Of a DNA stretch of 6,993 nucleotides, positions 1-6,195 are shown piece by piece. Source of the DNA: an uncultured Alistipes sp. (GTDB lineage Bacteria; Bacteroidota; Bacteroidia; Bacteroidales; Rikenellaceae); assembly GCA_947173915.1 (NCBI GenBank), contig CAMWGZ010000066.1, forward strand, positions 1 through 6,993, in the 5' to 3' direction. Positions within the stretch are counted from its first letter, which is position 1. The number at the start of each line of letters is the position of its first letter. The position numbers were made by a program, and so were the translations under genes. Under the pieces are notes generated by a model that did not search any database, had not been told where the DNA came from, and saw only the letters and a list, made by a program, of their open reading frames with translations.

Positions 1-884
1 CCGTCATGTTCCTCGGCGGCGGTGCCTCGACCCAGTTCTTCGAGGTTCCGGCCAACCTGCTCAAGAAAAAGGCCGCTTACCTTCAGACCGGCGTTTGGGC
101 CAAGAAGGCAGCCAAAGAGGCCAAGTTCTACGGCGATGTAGAGATCGTCGCTTCTTCGGAGGACAAGAACTACAGCTACATTCCGAAGAACTACACGATC
201 CCGACCGACGCGGACTACTTCCACATTACGACCAACAACACCATCTACGGTACCGAGATCCACGAGGATATGGACTGCCCCGTCACGCTCGTTGCCGACA
301 TGTCGTCGGATATCATGAGCCGTCCGGTCGATGTCAAGAAGTACGGCATGATCTACGGCGGTGCCCAGAAGAACGTAGGCCCCGCAGGCGTTACCTTCGT
401 CATCATCCGCAAGGACCTGATCGGCAGCTCGGAGCGTAAACTCCAGACGATGGTAAACTACGGCACGCACTACACCGACGAGGCACGCAACCGTTCGATG
501 TTCAACACGCCTCCCGTATTCCCGATCTTCGTGATGCACGAGACCCTCAAGTGGGTCAAGGAGCTGGGTGGCGTCGAGGCCATGTACGAGCGCAACAAGA
601 AGAAGGCCGAGACCCTCTACAACGAGATCGACCGCAACTCGATGTTCGTAGGCACCGCCGAGAAGGAGGACCGTTCGATCATGAACGTATGCTTCGTGAT
701 GGCTCCGGGCCACGAGGCGCTGGAGGCCGAGTTCATGGCTTTCGCCAAGGAGAAGGGCATGGTCGGCATCAAGGGCCACCGTTCGGTGGGCGGTTTCCGC
801 GCTTCGATCTACAACGCCTGCCCGCAGGAGAGCGTCGAGGCACTGGTAGCCTGCATGCAGGAGTTCGAAAAGCTCCACAAATAA
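1..884 (+). CDS. serC: Phosphoserine aminotransferase, 5'-truncated by the window edge
   Basis: PLP-dependent class V aminotransferase that converts 3-phosphohydroxypyruvate plus glutamate to O-phospho-L-serine; in many bacteria it also serves pyridoxal phosphate synthesis. The reading frame is open from base 3, so roughly the first 65 residues of a family protein of about 355-360 are missing. Numbering from the Met at base 6: the GGGAS turn is at 4-8, and a Trp that should stack on the PLP ring is at 31. The substrate-side TNNTIYGTE segment starts at 76 and the PLP-nitrogen Asp is at 98 (ADMSSD). The Schiff-base Lys is at 122 ([11 protein letters not shown]), NTPP is at 167-170, and the substrate-binding arginines are in GHRSVGGFR at 257-265. 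All key residues in the visible part are intact. It is the first visible gene of a serC-serA-DUF1015 cluster, and its stop codon lies 99 bases before serA. The family call is secure. Confidence 0.96.
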   Translation, partial: VMFLGGGASTQFFEVPANLLKKKAAYLQTGVWAKKAAKEAKFYGDVEIVASSEDKNYSYIPKNYTIPTDADYFHITTNNTIYGTEIHEDMDCPVTLVADMSSDIMSRPVDVKKYGMIYGGAQKNVGPAGVTFVIIRKDLIGSSERKLQTMVNYGTHYTDEARNRSMFNTPPVFPIFVMHETLKWVKELGGVEAMYERNKKKAETLYNEIDRNSMFVGTAEKEDRSIMNVCFVMAPGHEALEAEFMAFAKEKGMVGIKGHRSVGGFRASIYNACPQESVEALVACMQEFEKLHK

Positions 885-900
885 TCCACTGAATTAAACA

Positions 901-960
901 CTATGGCGCAGTTCTTCGCTTTTACGCCCAAACGTAGGGAGAACGGCGCCATAGATTTTT
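901..960 (+). promoter_or_regulatory. Strong hairpin with T-tract between serC and serA (possible attenuator or terminator)
   Basis: Arm 901-915 (CTATGGCGC, A, GTTCT) pairs with 940-954 (AGAAC, G, GCGCCATAG), giving 14 base pairs and one A-G mismatch. The 24-base loop contains a further 4-bp pairing, TACG 923-926 with CGTA 933-936. The descending arm runs into ATTTTT (955-960). The structure ends 29 bases before the serA ATG. The geometry fits an intrinsic terminator or attenuator, although the base of the stem is A/T-rich and the T-run is only five long. An mRNA processing or stability element between serC and serA is equally possible. The pairing is read directly from the sequence; the function is inference. 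Confidence 0.5.
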
Positions 961-983
961 ATGATTTAACGAACTATTCCGAT

Positions 984-1907
984 ATGAAAGTTTTAATCGC
1001 GACTGAAAAACCCTTCGCAAAGAAGGCTGTCGATGGAATCAAGAATATCATCACGGAGGCCGGCTACGAAGTAGCGCTTCTGGAGAAATACAGCGACAAG
1101 GCTCAGCTGCTCGAGGCTGTGGCCGATGCCGACGCGCTGATCATCCGCAGCGACAAAGTGACCGCCGAGGTCATCGAGGCTGCCAAGAACCTCAAGATCG
1201 TCGTTCGTGCGGGTGCCGGCTACGACAACGTGGACCTGGCCGCAGCAACGGCCAAAGGCATCGTCGTGATGAACACCCCGGGTCAGAACTCGAACGCCGT
1301 AGCCGAGCTGGCGCTGGGCATGATGGTCTTCATGGCCCGCAACCAGTTCAACCCCGGCACCGGCAGCGAGCTGCAGGGCAAGACGCTGGCCATCCACGCC
1401 TACGGCAACGTCGGCAAGCTGGTGGGCCGCAAGGGCAAGGCTCTGGGCATGAACGTCATCGCTTTCGACCCCTTCATCTCGGACGCAAAGGTATTCGAGG
1501 CGGACGGCGTACAGAAGGTCGATAGCATCGAGGAGCTTTACGCGAAGGCCGACTACCTCTCGTTGCACATCCCCGCAACCGAGCAGACCAAGAAGTCGAT
1601 CGGCTACAAACTCCTCTCGTCGATGCCCAAGGGTGCCACGCTCGTGAACACCGCCCGCAAGGAGGTTATCGACGAGGCCGGCGTAGCTCAGGCGATGACC
1701 GAGCGCGAGGACCTGAAGTACATTACCGACATCGCTCCCGAAACGGCTGCCGAGATGGCCGAGAAGTTCGGCAAGCGCTTCTTCGCAACGCCCAAGAAGA
1801 TGGGTGCCGAGACCGCCGAGGCCAACATCAACGCCGGTTTGGCCGCAGCCAGCCAGATCGTCGATTTCTTCAAGAACGGCAACACCCGTTTCCAGGTAAA
1901 CAAATAG
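984..1907 (+). CDS. serA: D-3-phosphoglycerate dehydrogenase, short ACT-less type
   Basis: NAD-dependent oxidation of 3-phosphoglycerate to 3-phosphohydroxypyruvate, the first step of serine synthesis, feeding SerC encoded just upstream. The 307-residue product has only the substrate-binding and Rossmann domains and lacks the C-terminal ACT domain that senses serine in E. coli SerA. Visible motifs are RAGAGYDNVD at 75-84, NTPGQNSNAVAE at 97-108, the dinucleotide loop HAYGNVG at 138-144 (first Gly of GxGxxG replaced by Ala), SLHIPAT at 193-199 and NTAR at 222-225 with the catalytic Arg 225. The usual catalytic TPH is TPKKMG at 269-274, so Lys replaces His; from memory this matches the Bacteroides and Entamoeba Lys-type enzymes. 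An in-frame ATG at 903 would add 27 residues, but it lies in the hairpin stem, and the Met at 984 matches Bacteroides proteins starting MKVLxATEKPFA. The gene ends in tandem TAG codons. Confidence 0.95.
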   Translation: MKVLIATEKPFAKKAVDGIKNIITEAGYEVALLEKYSDKAQLLEAVADADALIIRSDKVTAEVIEAAKNLKIVVRAGAGYDNVDLAAATAKGIVVMNTPGQNSNAVAELALGMMVFMARNQFNPGTGSELQGKTLAIHAYGNVGKLVGRKGKALGMNVIAFDPFISDAKVFEADGVQKVDSIEELYAKADYLSLHIPATEQTKKSIGYKLLSSMPKGATLVNTARKEVIDEAGVAQAMTEREDLKYITDIAPETAAEMAEKFGKRFFATPKKMGAETAEANINAGLAAASQIVDFFKNGNTRFQVNK

Positions 1908-1933
1908 TAGTTCCTTAATACCACAACGACATT

Positions 1934-3181
1934 ATGGTAAGAATCAAACCGTTTGCAGGCATTCGTCCCCCGAAGGAGATGGCCGCCGAGGTTTCGTCGC
2001 GTCCCTACGACGTACTGAACTCCGAAGAGGCCAAGGCCGAAGCCGGAGAGCGCTCGCTGCTGCACATCATCAAGCCGGAGATCGACTTCGATCCGATCGC
2101 CGACGAGCACGACGAGAAGGTTTACACGAAAGCCGTGGAGAACTTCAAGGAGTGGCGCAAGAAAAACTGGCTCGTTCAGGACGAGGAGGAGCACTACTAC
2201 ATCTACGCACAGACCATGAACGGCCGCACGCAGTACGGTCTGGCCATGTGCTGCCACTACGAGGACTACTGGACGGGCAAGATCAAGAAGCACGAGCTGA
2301 CCCGCGTGGAGAAGGAGGAGGACCGCATGAAGCACGTAGAGCTTCAGCAGGCCAACCTGGAGCCGGTGTTCTTCGCATATCCCGACAACGACGAGATCAA
2401 CAAGATCGTCGCCGACTATGTGAAGGAGCATGAGGCCGACTACGACTTCACGGCTGCTCCCGAGGGCTTCGGCCACCACTTCTGGGTAATCCGCGACCGC
2501 AAGATCAACGACCGCATCACGGAGATCTTCGCAGCCATCCCGGCACTCTACGTCGCCGACGGACACCACCGCACGGCCGCTGCCGCACGTGTGGGCAAGA
2601 AGCGTCAGGAGAACAACTCCAACCACACCGGCAACGAGGAGTACTGCTTCTTCCTGGCCGTGACGTTCCCCGCAAGCCAGCTGCGCATCATCGACTACAA
2701 CCGCGTGGTAAAGGATCTGAACGGCATGAGCCCCGCCGAGTTCCTGAAGGCTCTGGAGAAGAACTTCACGGTGGAGGCCAAGGGCAAGGAGATCTATCAT
2801 CCGGCCCAGCTGCACAACTTCGCCCTCTACCTCGACGGCGAGTGGTATAGCCTGACGGCGAAGCCGGGCACGTTCAACGATGCCGATCCGATCGGCGTGC
2901 TGGACGTGACGGTGCTCTCGAACCTGGTACTCGACCAGCTGCTCGACATCAAGGACCTGCGCACCTCGAAGCGTATCGACTTCGTCGGCGGCATCCGCGG
3001 TCTGGGCGAGCTGAAGAAGCGCGTGGACAGCGGCGAGATGAAGGCGGCGTTCGCCCTCTACCCCGTCTCGATGCAGCAGCTCATTGACATCGCCGACACG
3101 GGCAACATCATGCCTCCGAAGACTACCTGGTTCGAGCCGAAACTGCGCTCGGGTGTCGTGATCCACACTTTCGAGGAGTAA
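1934..3181 (+). CDS. DUF1015 family protein, serine-cluster member with DGHHR motif
   Basis: 415 residues, resembling DUF1015 (COG4198) proteins along the whole length; no established function. The N-terminus has the family's IKPFAGIRPPKEMAAEVSSR stretch followed by PYDVL at residues 24-28. The centre carries IPALYVADGHHRTAAAARVG at 202-221, with DGHHR at 209-213. The C-terminus ends in the family's MPPKTTWFEPKLRSG block at 393-407. There is no signal peptide or membrane segment, so it is probably cytoplasmic. DGHHR followed by small residues resembles the core motif of ParB/sulfiredoxin-fold proteins, some of which (archaeal SerK, staphylococcal SbnI) are free-serine kinases. With serC and serA directly upstream (26-base gap) and no other gene before the terminator, a role in serine or phosphoserine metabolism is a reasonable inference, not a demonstrated one. 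Family assignment is strong; function is open. Confidence 0.9.
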   Translation: MVRIKPFAGIRPPKEMAAEVSSRPYDVLNSEEAKAEAGERSLLHIIKPEIDFDPIADEHDEKVYTKAVENFKEWRKKNWLVQDEEEHYYIYAQTMNGRTQYGLAMCCHYEDYWTGKIKKHELTRVEKEEDRMKHVELQQANLEPVFFAYPDNDEINKIVADYVKEHEADYDFTAAPEGFGHHFWVIRDRKINDRITEIFAAIPALYVADGHHRTAAAARVGKKRQENNSNHTGNEEYCFFLAVTFPASQLRIIDYNRVVKDLNGMSPAEFLKALEKNFTVEAKGKEIYHPAQLHNFALYLDGEWYSLTAKPGTFNDADPIGVLDVTVLSNLVLDQLLDIKDLRTSKRIDFVGGIRGLGELKKRVDSGEMKAAFALYPVSMQQLIDIADTGNIMPPKTTWFEPKLRSGVVIHTFEE

Positions 3182-3200
3182 CAATCCCCGAAAAATCCGA

Positions 3201-3232
3201 AAAAAGGAGAATCCTGCAGGATTCTCCTTTTT
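3201..3232. terminator. Perfectly palindromic bidirectional intrinsic terminator
   Basis: Arms AAAAAGGAGAATCC (3201-3214) and GGATTCTCCTTTTT (3219-3232) pair over 14 bp around TGCA. It lies 19 bases after the DUF1015 stop and about 56 bases beyond the stop of the convergent membrane-protein gene. With A-runs on one side and T-runs on the other, it can terminate transcription from both directions. Confidence 0.9.
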
Positions 3233-3288
3233 CATGTTTCTTACCGGAGGTTGCGCAGCCGCACAGACTCCGCTACGCGCCAGGCGGC

Positions 3289-3855
3289 TCAATGCTTTTT
3301 GGTGTTGTTGGCGATAGAGGCCAGCGCACGGAAGGTCTCGGCCAGGACACGCGTCACGACAACGGCCATGAAACCATAGACCGGGAAGAGCAAGATACCT
3401 CCGACCGGCAGGTAGAGCACCCGGAACGCATCCGCCACGCCGAACAGCACCGCGATCAGGGAGAACAGCGTACCGCCGATACCGATGACCACGCCGAGCC
3501 ACTCGCCGCAGGTCTGGATGAAATGCGAATAGACGGGAATGGCGACGAAATCATCCTGAGCCTCAGACACCGCATACACCTTTTCGCGGCGGTTCCACCA
3601 GAGCTGGAAGCCGATCCACATGATAAAGACGAATACGATCCAGGCAAGAATAAAGGCGGCAATCAACTTTCCTCCGCCGTACTCGAACAGGCCGTTCGAG
3701 CCGGCTATCGCCAGCAATACGATGGGTGCCAGCAGATTGAGAACGGCGATTATCGCATAGAGCCAGCGGAAAGGCTCGCGGAAGAACCTGCCGGAGTCGA
3801 TGTAGTCGAACAACGGAACGAAAAACGAGAGGAATTTGTTCTCTTTCATACGCAT
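3289..3855 (-). CDS. Four-helix membrane protein of unknown function
   Basis: 188 residues; I do not recognise the family with confidence. Hydrophobic segments near 31-51, 63-87, 119-141 and 147-169 indicate a polytopic inner-membrane protein. The N-terminal 30 residues are amphipathic and aromatic-rich (FLSFFVPLFDYIDSGRFF). A polar stretch at 88-118, starting WNRREK, separates helices 2 and 3, and the C-terminal tail (RVLAETFRALASIANNTKKH) is charged. The layout faintly recalls DUF4282-type small membrane proteins, but this is weak. Two start codons are possible (residues 1 and 3, MRM); neither has a clear ribosome-binding site. It is a single-gene unit, convergent with the serine cluster and divergent from the oxidoreductase operon, with its own probable promoter at 3885-3916. 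GC-rich codon use like its neighbours argues for a real resident gene rather than a chance frame. Confidence 0.82.
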   Translation of the reverse strand: MRMKENKFLSFFVPLFDYIDSGRFFREPFRWLYAIIAVLNLLAPIVLLAIAGSNGLFEYGGGKLIAAFILAWIVFVFIMWIGFQLWWNRREKVYAVSEAQDDFVAIPVYSHFIQTCGEWLGVVIGIGGTLFSLIAVLFGVADAFRVLYLPVGGILLFPVYGFMAVVVTRVLAETFRALASIANNTKKH

Positions 3856-3881
3856 TTGGAATTTTCAGGATTAAACTTCAT

Positions 3882-3896
3882 TGCCTAATTTAGGCA
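3882..3896. promoter_or_regulatory. Palindrome over the -7 box (candidate operator)
   Basis: TGCCTAA, T, TTAGGCA: a perfect 7-bp inverted repeat around one base. It covers the candidate -7 element of the minus-strand membrane-protein gene, a position suited to a repressor site. No regulator is encoded in the window. Confidence 0.4.
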
Positions 3897-3916
3897 TAAA
3901 TTACCGAAAGACCAAA
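3885..3916 (-). promoter_or_regulatory. Probable Bacteroidetes-type promoter of the membrane-protein gene
   Basis: On the minus strand, TTTG (3916-3913) is followed after exactly 20 bases by TAAATTAG (3892-3885), one mismatch from the TAnnTTTG -7 consensus. Transcription would start near 3879, about 24 bases before the ATG. The -7 box lies inside a palindrome (3882-3896). Confidence 0.5.
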
Positions 3917-4015
3917 TTTTCGTCCGGTCCGTTTTCCGGGGCGCATCGGGTATATCGCGGATTCAGAACATTTTCGAACATATTTTAAGAGCGAAGCAAA
4001 ATTTTAATTACGGAT

Positions 4016-4049
4016 TATGACAATATACCGTAAAAAATGCTTACTTTTG
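4016..4049 (+). promoter_or_regulatory. Probable promoter of the 2-oxoacid oxidoreductase operon
   Basis: TACTTTTG (4042-4049) matches the Bacteroidetes -7 consensus TAnnTTTG exactly. The -33 element is weak: TATG at 4016-4019, one mismatch from TTTG, with 22-base spacing. The start of transcription would be near 4055, giving a leader of about 22 bases before the ferredoxin ATG at 4078. It is the only clear match in the gap for the plus-strand operon. Confidence 0.6.
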
Positions 4050-4055
4050 TAAGCA
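4038..4055. promoter_or_regulatory. Inverted repeat over the operon's -7 box (candidate operator)
   Basis: TGCTTAC, TTTT, GTAAGCA: a perfect 7-bp inverted repeat with a 4-base spacer that encloses the whole -7 element. Its half-site resembles TGCCTAA in the opposite promoter. A dimeric regulator site is likely; an incidental palindrome cannot be excluded. Confidence 0.4.
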
Positions 4056-4077
4056 ACTTATAATAAATGGATGTCTT

Positions 4078-4305
4078 ATGGCAAAAATCAAAGGAACAAT
4101 CCTCGTCGATAAGGAGCGCTGCAAAGGTTGCGGAGTCTGCGTGGCTTCCTGCCCGTGTCAGGTGCTGCATTTGTCGGCAGAGGTAAACAGCAAAGGTTAC
4201 CCCGTGGCTCAGATGGCTAATCCGGACGCTTGCACAGGATGCGCTTCCTGCGCGGTTATCTGTCCGGACAGTTGCATCACGGTTTATCGTCAAAAATTTG
4301 AATAA
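4078..4305 (+). CDS. korD: 2-oxoacid:ferredoxin oxidoreductase delta subunit, 2x[4Fe-4S] ferredoxin
   Basis: 75-residue ferredoxin-like subunit that should pass electrons from the catalytic alpha-beta core to free ferredoxin. Two complete CxxCxxCxxxCP cluster motifs are visible: Cys 15, 18, 21, 25 with Pro 26, and Cys 52, 55, 58, 62 with Pro 63. Extra cysteines at 27 and 66 are not needed for the clusters. The insertion between the motifs and the length fit the separate delta subunit of four-subunit Vor/Kor/Por enzymes rather than a fused domain. It is the first gene of the operon, and the alpha gene starts 3 bases after its stop. Upstream ATGs at 4067 and 4071 are out of frame. No Shine-Dalgarno is obvious, which is normal for Bacteroidetes. 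The ferredoxin family is certain; membership of this complex follows from the gene order. Confidence 0.93.
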   Translation: MAKIKGTILVDKERCKGCGVCVASCPCQVLHLSAEVNSKGYPVAQMANPDACTGCASCAVICPDSCITVYRQKFE

Positions 4306-4308
4306 ACT

Positions 4309-5406
4309 ATGGCAGAGAAAGAAGTAAAATTGATGAAAGGCAACGAAGTGATCGCTCACGCAGCGATTCGCTACGGTTGCGACGGCTACTTCGGCTACCC
4401 TATTACCCCGCAGTCGGAGGTAATGGAAACTTTGATGGAGGAGAAACCCTGGGAGACCACCGGCATGGTAGTGCTCCAGGCCGAATCCGAAGTCTCGTCG
4501 ATCAACATGGTTTACGGCGGTGCATCGACCGGCAAACGGGTTATGACCTCTTCGTCCAGCCCCGGTGTCAGCCTCATGAGCGAGGGTCTGAGCTACCTGG
4601 CCGGTGCCGAGCTTCCCTGCGTGGTCGTGAACTGCCAGCGCGGCGGCCCGGGTCTGGGTACGATCCAGCCTTCGCAGGGCGACTATTTCCAGGCCTGCAA
4701 GGGCGGCGCACACGGTGACTTCCACCTGATCGTCCTGGCTCCCAACTCGGTGCAGGAGATGCACGACTTCGTAGGTCTGGCTTTCGATCTCGCTTTCAAA
4801 TACCGCAACCCGGCGATGATTCTCGCCGACGGTGCCATCGGTCAGATGATGGAGAAGGTCGTTCTGGCTCCCCAGCGTCCCCGCAAGACGGACGAGGAGA
4901 TCGCCGAGGAGTGCAAGGATTGGGCTTCCTGCGGCAAAGGCAACCGTCAGGACCGCCACATCATTACCTCGCTGGAGCTTAAGTCGGAGGTAATGGAGCA
5001 GATCAACCTCCGCCTCCAGGCCAAGTACAAGGCTATGGAAGAGAACGAGGTACGCTACGAGGCTATCGACTGCGAGGATGCCGACTACGTGATCGTTGCG
5101 TTCGGTTCGTCGGCACGTATCTGCTCGGCTACGGTCGAGATGGCTCGCGCGGAGGGTATCAAGGTCGGTCTGCTGCGTCCCATCACGCTCTATCCTTTCC
5201 CGACCAAGGCGATCGCCGACCTGGCGAAGCGCGGCGTGAAGGGCTTCCTGAGCGCAGAGCTCAACGCAGGACAGATGGTTCAGGATGTTCGGCTCGCTGT
5301 AAACGGTGCGGCTCCCGTAGAGCACTACGGTCGTCAGGGCGGTATGATGTTCTCGCCGGACGAGGTACTGGCTGCGCTCAAAGACAAACTGATTAATAAA
5401 AAGTAA
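4309..5406 (+). CDS. vorB: 2-oxoacid:ferredoxin oxidoreductase alpha subunit (VorB/KorA type)
   Basis: 365-residue alpha subunit of a four-subunit 2-oxoacid:ferredoxin oxidoreductase, which oxidatively decarboxylates a 2-oxoacid with CoA and ferredoxin. The N-terminal pyrimidine-binding TPP domain shows YPITPQSE at 30-37, QAESEVSSINMVYGGASTG at 57-75 (the Glu expected to activate TPP lies here), TSSSSPG at 80-86 and RGGPGLGT at 111-118. The C-terminal swivel domain starts near 258 and includes FGSSAR at 265-270, LLRPITLYPFP at 288-298 and ELNAGQM at 317-323. Bacteroidales homologues are usually named 3-methyl-2-oxobutanoate dehydrogenase subunit VorB. Valine-derived branched-chain 2-oxoacids or 2-oxoglutarate are both possible substrates, and sequence reading does not settle this (korA is an equally used name). 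It sits between korD and the beta gene with gaps of 3 and 4 bases, consistent with coupled expression. Confidence 0.94.
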   Translation: MAEKEVKLMKGNEVIAHAAIRYGCDGYFGYPITPQSEVMETLMEEKPWETTGMVVLQAESEVSSINMVYGGASTGKRVMTSSSSPGVSLMSEGLSYLAGAELPCVVVNCQRGGPGLGTIQPSQGDYFQACKGGAHGDFHLIVLAPNSVQEMHDFVGLAFDLAFKYRNPAMILADGAIGQMMEKVVLAPQRPRKTDEEIAEECKDWASCGKGNRQDRHIITSLELKSEVMEQINLRLQAKYKAMEENEVRYEAIDCEDADYVIVAFGSSARICSATVEMARAEGIKVGLLRPITLYPFPTKAIADLAKRGVKGFLSAELNAGQMVQDVRLAVNGAAPVEHYGRQGGMMFSPDEVLAALKDKLINKK

Positions 5407-5410
5407 AAAT

Positions 5411-6181
5411 ATGGCAGAAGTAGTAGAAATCAAACAGGAGAACCTGGTGTATGCCAAGCCGAAGCTGATCACGGACAACGTGATGCACTATTGCCCCGGT
5501 TGCAGCCATGGTACGATTCACAAACTGGTTGCCGAGGTAATCGACGAGATGGGCCTGGCAGACAAGACGATCGCTGTTTCGCCTGTCGGTTGCTCGGTTT
5601 TCGCTTACAACTATATCGACGTGGACTGGATTCAGGCTGCTCACGGCCGCGCTTGCGCCGTAGCTACCGCTGCCAAGCGTCTGCACCCGAACAGCATGGT
5701 ATTTACCTATCAGGGCGACGGCGACATGTCGGCCATCGGTACGGGCGAGACGATTCACGCGGCCGCACGCGGTGAGAACATCGTGGCGATCTACATCAAC
5801 AACGCCATTTACGGCATGACCGGCGGTCAGATGGCTCCGACCACCCTGCTGGGCATGAAGACCGCGACGACTCCCTACGGTCGTGATCCCCGTCTGAACG
5901 GTTATCCCTACAAGATCGCCGAGATGATGGCCCACCTGGACGGTGTTACCTACATCACGCGTCAGAGCGTTTTCAACCCGGCACACGTCCGCCAGTGCAA
6001 GAAGGCGATCCGCAAGGCATTCGAGAACGCAATGGCCGGCAACGGCTTCTCGCTCGTCGAGGTGGTTTCGACCTGCAACAGCGGTTGGAAACTCTCGCCG
6101 GTGGCTGCCAACAAGTGGCTTGAGGAGAACATGCTGCCCTTCTATCAGTTGGGTGATATCAAGGACTTAACCAAGAAGTAA
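5411..6181 (+). CDS. korB: 2-oxoacid:ferredoxin oxidoreductase beta subunit, TPP-binding
   Basis: 256-residue catalytic beta subunit that binds the TPP diphosphate through Mg2+ and normally carries the [4Fe-4S] cluster proximal to it. The TPP signature is GDGDMSAIG at 102-110 followed by NNAIYGMTGGQ at 130-140, the usual GDG...NN pattern. Cysteines at 28 and 31 (YCPGCSHG), 61 (VGCS) and 222 (TCNSG) match the spacing of the four cluster ligands in well-studied archaeal OFOR beta subunits. PTTLLGMKTATTPYGRDP at 143-160 is typical of this family. The length is normal for a beta subunit of a split enzyme. It pairs with the alpha subunit encoded just upstream. Substrate preference is unresolved for the same reason as for the alpha subunit. 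Confidence 0.94.
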   Translation: MAEVVEIKQENLVYAKPKLITDNVMHYCPGCSHGTIHKLVAEVIDEMGLADKTIAVSPVGCSVFAYNYIDVDWIQAAHGRACAVATAAKRLHPNSMVFTYQGDGDMSAIGTGETIHAAARGENIVAIYINNAIYGMTGGQMAPTTLLGMKTATTPYGRDPRLNGYPYKIAEMMAHLDGVTYITRQSVFNPAHVRQCKKAIRKAFENAMAGNGFSLVEVVSTCNSGWKLSPVAANKWLEENMLPFYQLGDIKDLTKK

Positions 6182-6195
6182 GAGAGGACAAGAAT

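Noticed and set aside
951..960. TAGATTTT as a -7 box for a separate serA promoter
   Set aside because: It has one mismatch to the consensus, no TTTG at the right distance upstream, and lies in the tail of the hairpin, which explains the T-run better.
903..983. In-frame 27-residue N-terminal extension of SerA starting at ATG 903
   Set aside because: The ATG lies in the base of the 901-954 hairpin, and the extension has no likeness to SerA. Bacteroides SerA proteins begin at the Met equivalent to base 984.
1688..3502. 604-codon open frame on the minus strand
   Set aside because: It is antisense to the end of serA and all of DUF1015, and runs through the terminator. Its composition (rich in V, L, R, H) is that of a frame opposite GC-biased codons, with no recognisable domain.
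3292..3888. 198-codon plus-strand frame opposite the membrane protein
   Set aside because: Its product is rich in R, E, D, Q and H without pattern. The minus-strand frame gives four clean membrane helices and has a promoter and terminator.
4071..4112. Short upstream frame of 13 codons overlapping the ferredoxin start (ATG at 4071)
   Set aside because: It is out of frame with no ribosome-binding site, and the sequence gives no sign of translation. A chance ATG near the true start is the simpler reading.
4015..5478. 487-codon open frame on the minus strand
   Set aside because: It is antisense to the ferredoxin, the alpha gene and the start of the beta gene, all of which have clear motifs. No protein family is visible in it.
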